Source: CAYVQF01 sp964454015
Lineage (GTDB): Bacteria; Myxococcota_A; Bradymonadia; UBA4248
Length of the DNA: 64,000 nucleotides
Reading direction: 5' to 3'
NCBI GenBank assembly: GCA_964454015.1
Contig: CAYVQF010000001.1
Coordinates: forward strand, 62,001 to 126,000
Position 1 is the first letter of the stretch; each line of letters opens with the position of its first letter. Below, piece after piece: positions 43,844 through 52,029 of the stretch. The notes under the pieces were generated by a model. The model ran no database searches. It was not told the origin of the DNA and saw only the letters and a list, made by a program, of their open reading frames with translations. A program made the position numbers and the translations under genes.

Positions 43844-44893
43844 GTGGCGCTCTTCGTCGATGAAATAACCCTTTGGGCCCATGCGGGAAAGGGCGGAGAT
43901 GGGGCGGTCTACTTCAGGCGCGAGAAGTTCGTGCCCCGAGGTGGGCCGGCAGGGGGCGATGGTGGCAGCGGTGGGGATGTTTGTCTGGTGGCCAGCCACC
44001 GAGTGAACACCCTCTCGCACCTGCGCTTCCGTCGCAATCTCAAGGCCAAGAACGGGGCGCCTGGGGGCAAGAACCAGATGCATGGCCGGGGGGGCGCGTC
44101 GATTGAGGTCGAAGTGCCCGTAGGGACCCTCGTCTATGGCCAAGATGACGATGGGCTCCTGGGGGACCTCGTCAGCGATGGGCAGCGACTGATTGTGGCC
44201 CGCGGGGGCAAGGGCGGCAAGGGCAATGCGCGTTTCGCGACGGCGACCCATAGGAGTCCCGACTTCGCCGAGAAGGGTGAAGCCGGCGAGAGCATCGCGT
44301 TACGCCTCGAGATGAAAATGCTCGCTGACGTTGGGCTCTTGGGTTTTCCCAGCGTGGGCAAGTCGACCCTGATTCGCGCCGTGTCCAACGCCAAGCCCAA
44401 GGTCGCCGCTTATCCTTTCACGACATTGACTCCCAATCTCGGGGTGGTGGTGTGGCGAGATGAGGTCGATTTCGTGGTGGCCGACATTCCCGGACTCATC
44501 GTCGGGGCCAGCGCTGGCCGAGGTTTGGGCCATGACTTTCTGCGCCACCTGGAGCGCACGGCGCTGCTGCTACACATCATCGAGGTCACGGAAGAGCTCG
44601 AAGGGGTGGAGAGCGAGCGCGATCCCATCGGCGATTTCGAGCGACTCAACGCCGAGTTGACCGCCTATGCAGAGGATCTGGCGCAGCGGCCCCAGGTGGT
44701 GGTGTTGAACAAAGTGGACCTGACGCATGTGCGGGCGCGGAGCGAGGGCTTGGCCCAATATTTCGGTGATGCCGGCTACCCCTTTGCGGCGGTCAGCGCG
44801 GCGACTGGCGAGGGGATGGACGCTTTGCTGGCCCTCATCGTTGGCCAGCTCGCGGAAGTGCGCCGCGACGCAGAAGCAGCGCCTCAATCGTAG
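43844..44893 (+). CDS. obg: GTPase Obg (CgtA)
   Basis: 349 residues from GTG at 43844 (MALFVDEITLWAHAGKGGDG), chosen because the Obg fold always starts FVDxxxI right here and AGGGTGG precedes it. The Obg glycine-rich domain (1-158, 'FRREKFVPRGGPAGGDGGSG') is followed by the GTPase domain: G1 GFPSVGKS (167-174), G2 in 'YPFTTLTPNLG', G3 DIPG (214-217), G4 NKVD (289-292). There is no C-terminal OCT domain. Obg acts in 50S assembly and stress control. The end overlaps the opposite-strand cysteine-rich gene by 10 bp. Confidence 0.96.
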   Translation: MALFVDEITLWAHAGKGGDGAVYFRREKFVPRGGPAGGDGGSGGDVCLVASHRVNTLSHLRFRRNLKAKNGAPGGKNQMHGRGGASIEVEVPVGTLVYGQDDDGLLGDLVSDGQRLIVARGGKGGKGNARFATATHRSPDFAEKGEAGESIALRLEMKMLADVGLLGFPSVGKSTLIRAVSNAKPKVAAYPFTTLTPNLGVVVWRDEVDFVVADIPGLIVGASAGRGLGHDFLRHLERTALLLHIIEVTEELEGVESERDPIGDFERLNAELTAYAEDLAQRPQVVVLNKVDLTHVRARSEGLAQYFGDAGYPFAAVSAATGEGMDALLALIVGQLAEVRRDAEAAPQS

Positions 44894-45498
44894 CGCAACC
44901 AACAGTTCAAGGCCTCGAAGAGGCAGGCGTTGCGGCAGTGGATGGTGCCGCCGCAGGCGACCGTGCAGGAGTGGGCACAGTCCTCCATGGCACAGAGGCG
45001 CGCTTGGCTACAGAGCATGTGGCAGTCGCCGTCACGGCAGGCGACGCTGCAGCGTGCGCCTGGGGCGCAGAGGGTGTCGCAGGTACCGAGGGGGCAGTTG
45101 AGATGGCACTGTGCCTGGTCCTGGCACGCGAGGGTGCAAGCACCCGTGGGGCACTCGAGTTGGCAATGACTTGACTCGGCGCAGAGGGCGGCGCAGGGTT
45201 CCAGGCAGGTCCAATGGCATTGCTGGCCAGGTGGACAGTAGCGCGAGGATGGGTCTGGCAAACAGGGGTCCTGGGTACAGGCGTCGGGGTGGACATCCCC
45301 AGGGTCTGCGTCAAGAGACCCGTCGGCCCGCTCCGACGAGAGGCCTGGAGCCACGGGGTAGCGGGTGTCCAGGGACCAGGACGGATAACGGGCGGGGGGC
45401 TCATCACAGGCGATGAGGGAGAGGCCCAGCAGCCACAGACCCGACAAGGTGACGGCCGCGACGCCATGGCTGGAGCGAGATGCTGGTGCGGCGCACAT
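44884..45498 (-). CDS. Cysteine-rich lipoprotein with CxxxC-type repeats
   Basis: 204 residues with a signal peptide ending 'GLSLIAC' (lipobox). After an Asp/Pro-rich linker the C-terminal 120 residues hold about 28 cysteines in short C-x3-C and C-x5-C spacings ('CHLNCPLGTCDTLC', 'CSVACRDGDCHMLCSQARLC'). The pattern differs from the 24-residue units in the gene at 15.3 kb. It is probably an extracellular disulfide-rich surface protein. It lies three bases after the upstream gene, so it is third in a three-gene operon. Function unknown. Confidence 0.75.
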   Translation of the reverse strand: MCAAPASRSSHGVAAVTLSGLWLLGLSLIACDEPPARYPSWSLDTRYPVAPGLSSERADGSLDADPGDVHPDACTQDPCLPDPSSRYCPPGQQCHWTCLEPCAALCAESSHCQLECPTGACTLACQDQAQCHLNCPLGTCDTLCAPGARCSVACRDGDCHMLCSQARLCAMEDCAHSCTVACGGTIHCRNACLFEALNCWLRYD

Positions 45499-45501
45499 GA
45501 A

Positions 45502-46200
45502 TCAAGGCCCTTTGACGGGACGCGAGCGGGGACACTCGGTGCGGTAGAGGTCGATGTAGCGCGTGACGACATTGACCGCGTCGGGGCGCAGATCGCGCCT
45601 GTCGGGGAAGCGTTCGTTGACGGCTGCGACGACGCGGTAGACCTGGCACCAGTCATTGCGCAGGGCCTGCTGGGCGAGGACCAGGGCGCCGATGAGGTGT
45701 ACGGTGTAGCTGCCTGGGGCTTGCAGGGAAGCTGTGTTTAGGAGGCGCAGTGGCGTGAGGGTGGCCAATTCTCCGGGCCCGCCCAGGGGGCCCAGGTTGG
45801 TATAGTCGTCCATGGCCAGGAGGTAGCCCAAGGCAAAGACCTCCGCTGGGTTGAGATCAGAGAGGCTGAGGTCGGGGCGCGGGATCTCCTTGGCGGTGGC
45901 GAGGAAGTGGGCGTAGGCCAAGGCGCGGTCGCGCGGCTGGGGGGACCAGGGCAGGGCGTTGATGATGGCGGCGCGGAGGTCGTGAGCCAGGCTCTCGTCA
46001 CTGAGGGCGGCAAAGAGGGCGACCGGGTCGCCATCGTTCATGGCGGCAGCCGCCTGCACGAGAGGGCTGTCGAGGTAAGCCGAGGAGAAGGGGGTGTTCG
46101 TCAGGGGCGAGTCGGCGAAGGTGTGGCTCACGGGGCCAAGCAAGAAGGCGAAGAGCGCCGTGAGAGGGACGTGGATCCAAGATGAATTGCGGTGTGGCAT
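45502..46200 (-). CDS. Exported protein of unknown function
   Basis: 232 residues. ATG at 46200 is preceded by GGAG; the signal peptide is 'VPLTALFAFLLGPVSHTFA'. The mature protein is helical, with segments such as 'VQAAAAMNDGDPVALFAAL' and 'GSYTVHLIGALVLAQQALRN'. It ends in an Arg/Pro-rich tail. No domain is recognised. It is the middle gene of an operon, 18 bp after the TonB-like gene and three bases before the cysteine-rich lipoprotein gene. Confidence 0.65.
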   Translation of the reverse strand: MPHRNSSWIHVPLTALFAFLLGPVSHTFADSPLTNTPFSSAYLDSPLVQAAAAMNDGDPVALFAALSDESLAHDLRAAIINALPWSPQPRDRALAYAHFLATAKEIPRPDLSLSDLNPAEVFALGYLLAMDDYTNLGPLGGPGELATLTPLRLLNTASLQAPGSYTVHLIGALVLAQQALRNDWCQVYRVVAAVNERFPDRRDLRPDAVNVVTRYIDLYRTECPRSRPVKGP

Positions 46201-46218
46201 GCAAAGCTCCAATGCCGC

Positions 46219-47736
46219 TCAGCCACCGACCGTGGGCAGGCTGTTGGCGATGAACATCAACAACAAGCCTACCAGGCTGCCGTTCAATTCTCCATCGCCA
46301 TATACCATGACGCCCTCTTGGGAGAGCTCGATGGCGCGCAGCATGGGGGCGAGGCCGGGCAGGCGCAGGCGCGCGACGGCGTTGAGGAAAGCGGGCCAGC
46401 GGCTGATGAAGTCTTGGGCGGTGGCGGGATCGGTGAACTCGAGCCGGGTGAGCAGCCTGGGATTGTCGTCGGCCGAGATGGAGGCCGAGAGGGCGATGGG
46501 GGCGGGCAGCGGCGGGAGGCCGGCGCCGAAGGTCAGGGAGGTGATCCCGCGGACCATGACGAAGACGGCAGGATTGGAGCCGGCGGCGCCGTCGACCTCG
46601 GCGATTTCCTGGAGCGTTTGCAGGAGTGAGCGCTCGGCCATGGGTTCGGCGGTTTCGACTTGGTTGGGGTCGCCGAGGGTGTGGAGCAGGTGGAAGGGGA
46701 GGTAGAGCACCAGGCTTGGGTTGGGCATATAGACGACCCGTTGATATCGGCCGTGTTGCGCTTCCTCGGGATCGGCTGGGGCGATGGGTACGGCGAGGGG
46801 GCGGCCGTGAAGCTCTTGCCAAGCGAGGCTCCCTGAGAAGGATTGGTTCAGGCTGTCTTGGATCTGGGCGTCCGAGAGGGTGTGTTGCACAGCGAGGAAG
46901 GTTTCGGCGAAGACTCTGGGATCGGGCGTGGCGATGAGGAGTGCGTCGAGGGCGTTGAGGGGATCGATGCCGCTCTGTCGCAGGGTGACTTGGTAATCGG
47001 GGAAGGCGGTGAGCAGCTTGCGGACGCTGTCCTCGTAGCGGCTCTCGCGGACGCGGTCGTTGCGGATGAGAACGATGAGGCGGGCGTTTCCTGGACCGAA
47101 ATCGCCGACGGTGGGGACGGCCGCCGCGGCGTGGCGCTGTGGCAGAGGATCATCGACGAGGGGGACGCGGGAGGCGACGGCGTCGTCAGCTTCCTGGTCG
47201 GGGTGATCTTCTATGGGCGAAGGGTCCTCCTCTTGGGGTGGTAGGGGCGGGGTCGGCTCATCCGCGTGGGTGGGCGTCTCGCGCTGGCGCTCGCGCACTT
47301 TGGCTTTGTAGACCGGGATGGGGCGGAGCTGACGTTGAGTCGTGGGCGGCGGTGCTTCGGGCGGGGGGGCTTCTTCCTCCGGGGCGGGAGGCGGGTGGCG
47401 TTCGGCGAAGGTGGGTACGTCCTCAGGGGGCTGTTCTTGGGACAAGCTCTGGTCGTCATCTGGTGTATGGGCCGCCGTCTCATTGGCGTCGAGGACCTCT
47501 GCGTAGGTACCGATTCCCGTAAGCGGCGCATCGCTCCACTCGATTTGCATATGGACGAGTCCGCTGGCCAGTTGCAGGTAGTGGAGCAGGGCGATGACGA
47601 GGATGTGGAGAGCGATGGAGAGCAAGGCGTAGGGGAGGCCGCGGAAGAGGAGCGCTGGGTAGGAGGCGCCGCGGAGGGCCGGGTCTGCCTGGTGTGGTTC
47701 GTCCGTTTCGTTTTGGGGCGCGGTCGTTTCCGACAT
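46219..47736 (-). CDS. TonB-like-anchored protein of unknown function
   Basis: 505 residues from ATG at 47736. It starts with a cytoplasmic tail, then one transmembrane helix (about 35-57, 'YALLSIALHILVIALLHYLQ') and a long Pro/Glu-rich periplasmic linker ('PPPAPEEEAPPPEAPPPTTQ'). This N-terminus resembles TonB or TolA spanners. The C-terminal 280 residues do not resemble a TonB C-terminal domain; they contain strand-like segments ('NARLIVLIRNDRVRESRYED', 'PAVFVMVRGITSLTFGAGLP'). It is probably an inner-membrane protein that spans towards the outer membrane. First gene of the operon. Confidence 0.7.
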   Translation of the reverse strand: MSETTAPQNETDEPHQADPALRGASYPALLFRGLPYALLSIALHILVIALLHYLQLASGLVHMQIEWSDAPLTGIGTYAEVLDANETAAHTPDDDQSLSQEQPPEDVPTFAERHPPPAPEEEAPPPEAPPPTTQRQLRPIPVYKAKVRERQRETPTHADEPTPPLPPQEEDPSPIEDHPDQEADDAVASRVPLVDDPLPQRHAAAAVPTVGDFGPGNARLIVLIRNDRVRESRYEDSVRKLLTAFPDYQVTLRQSGIDPLNALDALLIATPDPRVFAETFLAVQHTLSDAQIQDSLNQSFSGSLAWQELHGRPLAVPIAPADPEEAQHGRYQRVVYMPNPSLVLYLPFHLLHTLGDPNQVETAEPMAERSLLQTLQEIAEVDGAAGSNPAVFVMVRGITSLTFGAGLPPLPAPIALSASISADDNPRLLTRLEFTDPATAQDFISRWPAFLNAVARLRLPGLAPMLRAIELSQEGVMVYGDGELNGSLVGLLLMFIANSLPTVGG

Positions 47737-48117
47737 GGGGGGTGTTCCTGGCGTTGACGGGTGACCCAGAGAGCGGGTCGGGATGTGGGTAGCAACAAAG
47801 GGGCCGCGCTGGCAAGTCAGCAGCGGATGGTGGCAGTTGGGGGCGGTTGGGGTGAGGAAAAATGCGTAACGCTTGATGCATGTGGGGTTGGCATTCGCTA
47901 TGATGAGATCAGGGTGGACGCCTTCCTTAGCGGTGCGCGTCTGGTGAGAATGTTGGCCCACTTTCTGCAGTGAGACTTTGCTTATCGCGTCAAGTGGGGC
48001 GCGATACGGGACGGACCTTGGTGTCGAGATGGTAGATCTCCCGCGCAGTGGTTGCGTTGATGAGCTAAGGCGTCTGCACGAGGTTGCGAGTGCCCGATGG
48101 GCAAGAGGAGGGCCGCC
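47737..48117. other. Divergent intergenic region
   Basis: 381 bp between the TonB-like gene (-) and the small gene at 48118 (+). A TATGAT sequence at about 47897 could be a -10 element for the + strand, but I see no well-spaced -35. No terminator, repeat or coding motif is evident. Confidence 0.4.
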
Positions 48118-48327
48118 ATGAACGAGAGCACCGAGAGGGCCTCCAAGTTAGGGAGGGGGAGCACCAGCGGATTGATTGGCCGTGAGGTTTGGTTCCGTGG
48201 CCAGGTTTGGCGCGTCGTTTCTGCCAGTGGCGGGAACACCCATGGTTCGCCGTGGTTGACGCTGATGCGTGGTTTTGGGATCAAAGCGATGGCGAAACGT
48301 TACGAGGTGATCGAGGCTTTCAACTGA
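48118..48327 (+). CDS. Small hypothetical protein (69 residues)
   Basis: ATG at 48118 is preceded by a perfect AGGAGGG with a five-base gap, one of the best ribosome sites in the window. The product starts MNESTERASKLGRGSTSGLI and contains 'GREVWFRGQVWRVVSASGGN', which reads like an SH3-like or KOW-like small beta barrel ('G.EVWFRGQVWRVV'). There is no signal peptide. Eight bases later a second tiny gene follows, then a terminator. Function unknown. Confidence 0.6.
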   Translation: MNESTERASKLGRGSTSGLIGREVWFRGQVWRVVSASGGNTHGSPWLTLMRGFGIKAMAKRYEVIEAFN

Positions 48328-48335
48328 GGGCGTCG

Positions 48336-48476
48336 ATGCCTTGCCCCTTTTGCGCCTGGTTGGCGCCGGAGGGCTTGGGCAATGAAATTCCGATGCTGCC
48401 GACAGCGGCGAAGGGCGATGTCCTTGGCGGGCAGCATTTTTGGGTCGCCGCGGCTCAGGTGACTTGGCGCGGGTGA
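48336..48476 (+). CDS. Tiny hypothetical protein (46 residues)
   Basis: ATG at 48336 follows GAGGG and lies nine bases after the stop of the preceding small gene. The product begins MPCPFCAWLAPEGLGNEIPM, with one CxxC pair that could bind zinc or act in a redox role, and ends 'QHFWVAAAQVTWRG'. The frame closes 25 bp before a strong terminator. Coding is supported by context (spacing, Shine-Dalgarno, terminator), not by recognised homology. Confidence 0.4.
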   Translation: MPCPFCAWLAPEGLGNEIPMLPTAAKGDVLGGQHFWVAAAQVTWRG

Positions 48477-48500
48477 GACGATGGCGCGGTGAAAACGGAA

Positions 48501-48533
48501 AAAGCCGAGACCTTAGGTCTCGGCTTTTTTTTT
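48501..48533 (+). terminator. Strong Rho-independent terminator
   Basis: AAAGCCGAGACC (48501-48512), loop TTA, GGTCTCGGCTTT (48516-48527): a perfect 12-bp stem with a run of nine T (48525-48533). It closes the two small genes and, because A-rich sequence precedes the stem, may also serve the minus-strand Pal-like gene ending at 48577. Confidence 0.9.
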
Positions 48534-48576
48534 CATCGCTAGAGGCAGCGGCTAGGGGCCCTGCCTCTAGGTCGTA

Positions 48577-49347
48577 TCATTTATAGACGAACTCGACGCG
48601 ACGGTTGCGCTGGTGGTCCGCTTCGCTTTGGGCGTTGGGGACGACGGGTTCGTACTCACCGCGGCTGCGGGTGGTGATGGCGCGTTTGGCGACGCCCATT
48701 TTCTGGAGGACGGACTCGGTGGCGCGGGCGCGCCGATTGCCGAGGGCCATGTTGTACTCTTCGGTGCCACGCTCATCGCAGTGACCGGTCAGCTCCATGG
48801 CGTTGATGCCACGAGATTTGAAGCAGTCGAAGTTGCTGTTGAGGGTGTTCTTGGCATCGGAGCGGATGGCGGACTCGTCGAAGTCGAAGTAGATGGTGCG
48901 CGGCTGGCAGACCGGGGGCAGGACGCAGCGTTCGTTCTGGCAGATCTGGCCGGCAGGGCAGTCCTCATCGGAGGTGCACTCCGGTGGCATGCGGCAGCGG
49001 CCGTTCTCACAGATCTGGCCAGGAGGACACTCTTCGGGACCGAGACACTCGGGACCACAGCGGCGGTCGCGACATTTTTGTCCCGTGGGGCAGTTGAAGG
49101 CCGGTGGGTTGCAGTAACCGTTGATGCGGGCACAGGTTCCACCGTTACAGACGAAGCTCTCGTCGAAACGGGAGACGCAGTGGCTGTCATCGCGACACTG
49201 TGCGCACTTGGCGTTCAAGCAGTACTCATTTTTCTCAGCGCAGTTCTTGTCGTCATGACACTCAGGGTAAGAAGGCCCACACCCGTAGGTGCCCAGGACA
49301 AAAAGCGCGCCGACGAGGCCCAACCAAAAACTCCGACGTAACTCCAT
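48577..49347 (-). CDS. Pal/OmpA-family lipoprotein with cysteine-rich repeats
   Basis: 256 residues from ATG at 49347, with AAGGAGG upstream. The signal peptide ends 'VLGTYGC' (lipobox). Residues about 20-140 contain five cysteine-rich units like those of the 15.3 kb protein ('ECTSDEDCPAGQICQNERC'). The C-terminal ~110 residues are an OmpA-like peptidoglycan-binding domain: 'TIYFDFDESAIRSDAKNTLN', 'MELTGHCDERGTEEYNMALG', 'NRRARATESVLQKMG', 'NRRVEFVY'. The Asp and Arg that grip meso-diaminopimelate are in place. It therefore links the outer membrane to the wall while exposing a disulfide-rich neck. Pal has no such neck. Confidence 0.9.
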   Translation of the reverse strand: MELRRSFWLGLVGALFVLGTYGCGPSYPECHDDKNCAEKNEYCLNAKCAQCRDDSHCVSRFDESFVCNGGTCARINGYCNPPAFNCPTGQKCRDRRCGPECLGPEECPPGQICENGRCRMPPECTSDEDCPAGQICQNERCVLPPVCQPRTIYFDFDESAIRSDAKNTLNSNFDCFKSRGINAMELTGHCDERGTEEYNMALGNRRARATESVLQKMGVAKRAITTRSRGEYEPVVPNAQSEADHQRNRRVEFVYK

Positions 49348-49691
49348 CGGTTCCTCCTTCACTATGGCAAAGATGTCTACTGCAAGCGACTCAACAAATG
49401 ATCTAAACACAAAAGGTGGTGACCCGATGTGGGCCATAACCACCCAGACACACGAGGTGGTAGGACAACCTAACGGAGGTCCTTGAGGCTGTCAAACAGC
49501 CACGCGACGTGCTTCAAGCAGAAAGGCGGTGGTTTCGGTGGGGATCAACCAGGACGCTCCACATTCAGCGTGCCAAGCTATAGACCGAAAAGTGCGAAAA
49601 GACAAGGGGTCGGACGAGAGCGTGCGTTGGGTCGAAAATCGCTGGCCTTCGATTTAGGGGTGTCCATGACGTCGTTGGCGCGCTGCGCCGG
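49348..49691. other. Upstream region of the Pal-like gene
   Basis: 344 bp between two minus-strand genes. It holds the predicted promoter at 49467-49495 and a leader of about 110 nt. The remaining sequence shows no coding motif or terminator. Confidence 0.5.
49467..49495 (-). promoter_or_regulatory. Predicted sigma-70 promoter of the Pal-like gene
   Basis: On the minus strand -35 TTGACA (49490-49495), 17-bp spacer, -10 TAGGTT (49467-49472). The -35 is perfect and the spacing optimal; the -10 is weaker. The transcript would have a leader of about 110 nt. Confidence 0.55.
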
Positions 49692-51098
49692 CTAGGAGGT
49701 CGGGTCTGCGGGGTGCATCAGGCGATGCGCCAGGGCGAGGTAATCGTCCATGGAGGCGGTGGGCGCGATGTTCTCGGCGTAGAGCTCATCTTTGAGCCGG
49801 TGCATGAGCTGGCCAAGGGCCTGGCCGCGCAGTCCAAGGTGCTGCTGGAGGTGGGTGCCGAGCTTCGGGGGCAGGCGCCAGGTTGCTGCGTTAGGCTGGC
49901 CGGCGGCGGCGAGCCGTGTGTTCACTTCGTCGAAGTGGTGCCGGAGCTGTGGTGCGGCTTCGAGCGCCGATGTCGCGCGCTGGAGACGGCCTTGGATGTA
50001 GTCGCGCCACAGCGGGAGGTCGGGGCCGAGGGCTTCGACGAGGTGGTGCAAGGTAGCCGTCGCGGGAGGAGAAGCGAGCCAGTGGGGTGAGAGCTGGGTG
50101 AGGAGGCAGAGGAGGCGGTGTCTTTCGCTGTTGGAGAAGCGGAAGCGGAGGGCGATTTCTTCGGCTCTGACCAGGCTGAACTGGGTGGCGCCGAGGGCGG
50201 CGCCGCAGCGCAGCGCCGGGGGGAGCCCGATGGCGTGTAGCATGATGGCCCAGCGCAACATGGGTTGAGGGGGGCTGTGTTGGAGGAGGGCGAGAGACTG
50301 TTCCCAGAGGGAGGGTGCGCCAGGGTCGGGTCGGCTGAGGTCGAGGTTGGGAAAGGCGAGGTGGGCCCTGGCGCTGCGCAACGCGTCGACTTCCGGCAAG
50401 ATGAAGGCGAGCAGGCCGACGTCGGCGAGCCACTGTAGGGCCGTGGCGCAGTGAGGCTCGCCGAGGAGGCGGTGCACTTCGTTTTTCCAGCGTTCTCGGC
50501 TGACGTCGAGGATGGAGTAGGCCAGGGGGAGGGCGGCGGCGCTGGTGACTTCCGTGGGTTGGAAGGCGAAGCGGGCGATGAAGCGGGGGATGCGCAACAT
50601 CCTCAAGGGATCGTCGGCGAAGATCTCCCGTGTCTTTTCTGGGGTGGCGGCAGGGACTTGCAGGCGTTGGGCGCGGATATCCCTTTCACCCTGGAAGGGG
50701 TCGATGAGGGTGCCGTCGCGCCGCATGGCCATGGCGTTGATGGTGAGGTCGCGCCGGGCGAGGTCGTCCTCGAGCCGCTGGCCAAAGACCACGACGGGGT
50801 GGCGGGAGTGTTTGGTGTAGGACTCCTTGACGCGAAAGGTGGTGATCTCGTAGGTGGCGCGGCGGATGACCGTGGCGATGGTGCCAAAGGCCTCGCCGAT
50901 GGGGATGGCTTTGAGACCGGCGCCGCGGAGAATGGCCCGAATTTCTTGGGGCGTTGCGTCGGTCGTGAAATCGTAGTCCTTGGGGGGCAGGGCCATGAGG
51001 ATATCGCGTACGCAGCCGCCGACGAGGTAGAGTTGGCGTTGGGCGTTGGCGAAGGCCTCGAAGAGGATATCAAAGGTCGCGAGAGAGGAGACGGGCAC
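49692..51098 (-). CDS. CCA tRNA nucleotidyltransferase / poly(A) polymerase family protein
   Basis: About 468 residues from GTG at 51098 (MPVSSLATFDILFEAFANAQ), five bases after the cyclophilin stop. The class II nucleotidyltransferase core is clear: 'LYLVGGCVRDILM' (GGxVRD), 'KDYDFTTDA' (metal-binding DxD), 'LARRDLTINAMAM' and 'DPLRMLRIPRFIARFAF', then helical neck and body. It adds CCA or A residues to RNA 3' ends; which activity cannot be told from sequence. The tRNA-Gly in this window lacks an encoded CCA, so a CCA-adding enzyme is needed. Last gene of the chaperone operon. Confidence 0.9.
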   Translation of the reverse strand: MPVSSLATFDILFEAFANAQRQLYLVGGCVRDILMALPPKDYDFTTDATPQEIRAILRGAGLKAIPIGEAFGTIATVIRRATYEITTFRVKESYTKHSRHPVVVFGQRLEDDLARRDLTINAMAMRRDGTLIDPFQGERDIRAQRLQVPAATPEKTREIFADDPLRMLRIPRFIARFAFQPTEVTSAAALPLAYSILDVSRERWKNEVHRLLGEPHCATALQWLADVGLLAFILPEVDALRSARAHLAFPNLDLSRPDPGAPSLWEQSLALLQHSPPQPMLRWAIMLHAIGLPPALRCGAALGATQFSLVRAEEIALRFRFSNSERHRLLCLLTQLSPHWLASPPATATLHHLVEALGPDLPLWRDYIQGRLQRATSALEAAPQLRHHFDEVNTRLAAAGQPNAATWRLPPKLGTHLQQHLGLRGQALGQLMHRLKDELYAENIAPTASMDDYLALAHRLMHPADPTS

Positions 51099-51103
51099 GG
51101 CGT

Positions 51104-51988
51104 TCAGCCTACGATTTCTGCGGAGAGAATGTAGTCGAGGTTGGGGAAGGAGGCTTTGAGGTAGGTGTTGCCCTGCTGCCCGATGCGGCTCTGGTCGGGT
51201 CGTTCCCCGTAGCCATTGTAGAAAGCATCGACCACATTCATGCCTTCGATGACGCGGGCAAAGGGGGCGAAGCCCATGTTGTCGAGGCGCAGGTTGTCTC
51301 TGAGGTTGATGAAGATCTGGGTGGTGCGGGTGTTGGGGCCGGCGGTGGCGAAGGTCATCATGCCGCGTTGATTGCTCTGGCTGACCGGGTCGTCGGTGAT
51401 CTCGGCGCCGGCCCAGGCCGCGGAGATCTGCGGGTCGCCGTGGATACCGAACTGGACGACGAAATTGTCGACGACGCGGAAGAGGGCGATGTCTTGGAAA
51501 TAGCCGGCGACGACCAGGTTGTAGAAGCGCTCGGCGCCGACGGGGGCCCACTCTCGCTGAACCTCGACGACGAAGTCCCCTTTGGTGGTGACGAAGCGGA
51601 CGCGGAACTTATCAGGGACCAAACGGTCCAGGGTTTTGGGATTCTTGAGGTCGAAGGTGGTGGCGGGTAGCGCGGCGATGCTGTCGCCATGGGCTCCCGC
51701 TGCGGTGCCCCGCAGGGCGACTTCGCCCGGGAGCTCTTCGTCCAGGGCGCCCGTCTCATCAGAGCCTTGCAGGAGCCCCTGCATGCCGCCGTGGGGATCG
51801 TGCACCCGTTCACCTGCGGCCTGGTTGGTCGCCTCGGCAGGACTCGCCTCCTCGGGGGTGGTGGCAGGCTGCGCTGGCGCCTCTGGAGTGGCGGCGGTTT
51901 TGGCCGTGGTCGCGGGCTTCTCGCCTTGAGCTTGGCAAGCGATGAGGCTGAAGAGCAGGATGGAGAGAGCGATTGACCTGATTGACAT
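51104..51988 (-). CDS. Cyclophilin-type peptidyl-prolyl isomerase, lipoprotein
   Basis: 294 residues from ATG at 51988, preceded by GGAG. The lipobox is 'LLFSLIAC' and is followed by a ~90-residue Ala/Thr/Pro/Glu linker. The cyclophilin domain (about 125-290) has 'GDFVVEVQREWAPVGAERFY', 'VVAGYFQDIALFRVVDNFVV', 'QFGIHGDP' and 'TQIFINLRDN', with the catalytic Arg in FRVV. It probably assists folding of proline-containing envelope proteins on the periplasmic or outer-membrane face. Confidence 0.9.
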   Translation of the reverse strand: MSIRSIALSILLFSLIACQAQGEKPATTAKTAATPEAPAQPATTPEEASPAEATNQAAGERVHDPHGGMQGLLQGSDETGALDEELPGEVALRGTAAGAHGDSIAALPATTFDLKNPKTLDRLVPDKFRVRFVTTKGDFVVEVQREWAPVGAERFYNLVVAGYFQDIALFRVVDNFVVQFGIHGDPQISAAWAGAEITDDPVSQSNQRGMMTFATAGPNTRTTQIFINLRDNLRLDNMGFAPFARVIEGMNVVDAFYNGYGERPDQSRIGQQGNTYLKASFPNLDYILSAEIVG

Positions 51989-52029
51989 ATTGATCTCCAT
52001 GACAGTGTCGTGGGTGTTGGGCGAGGGTT

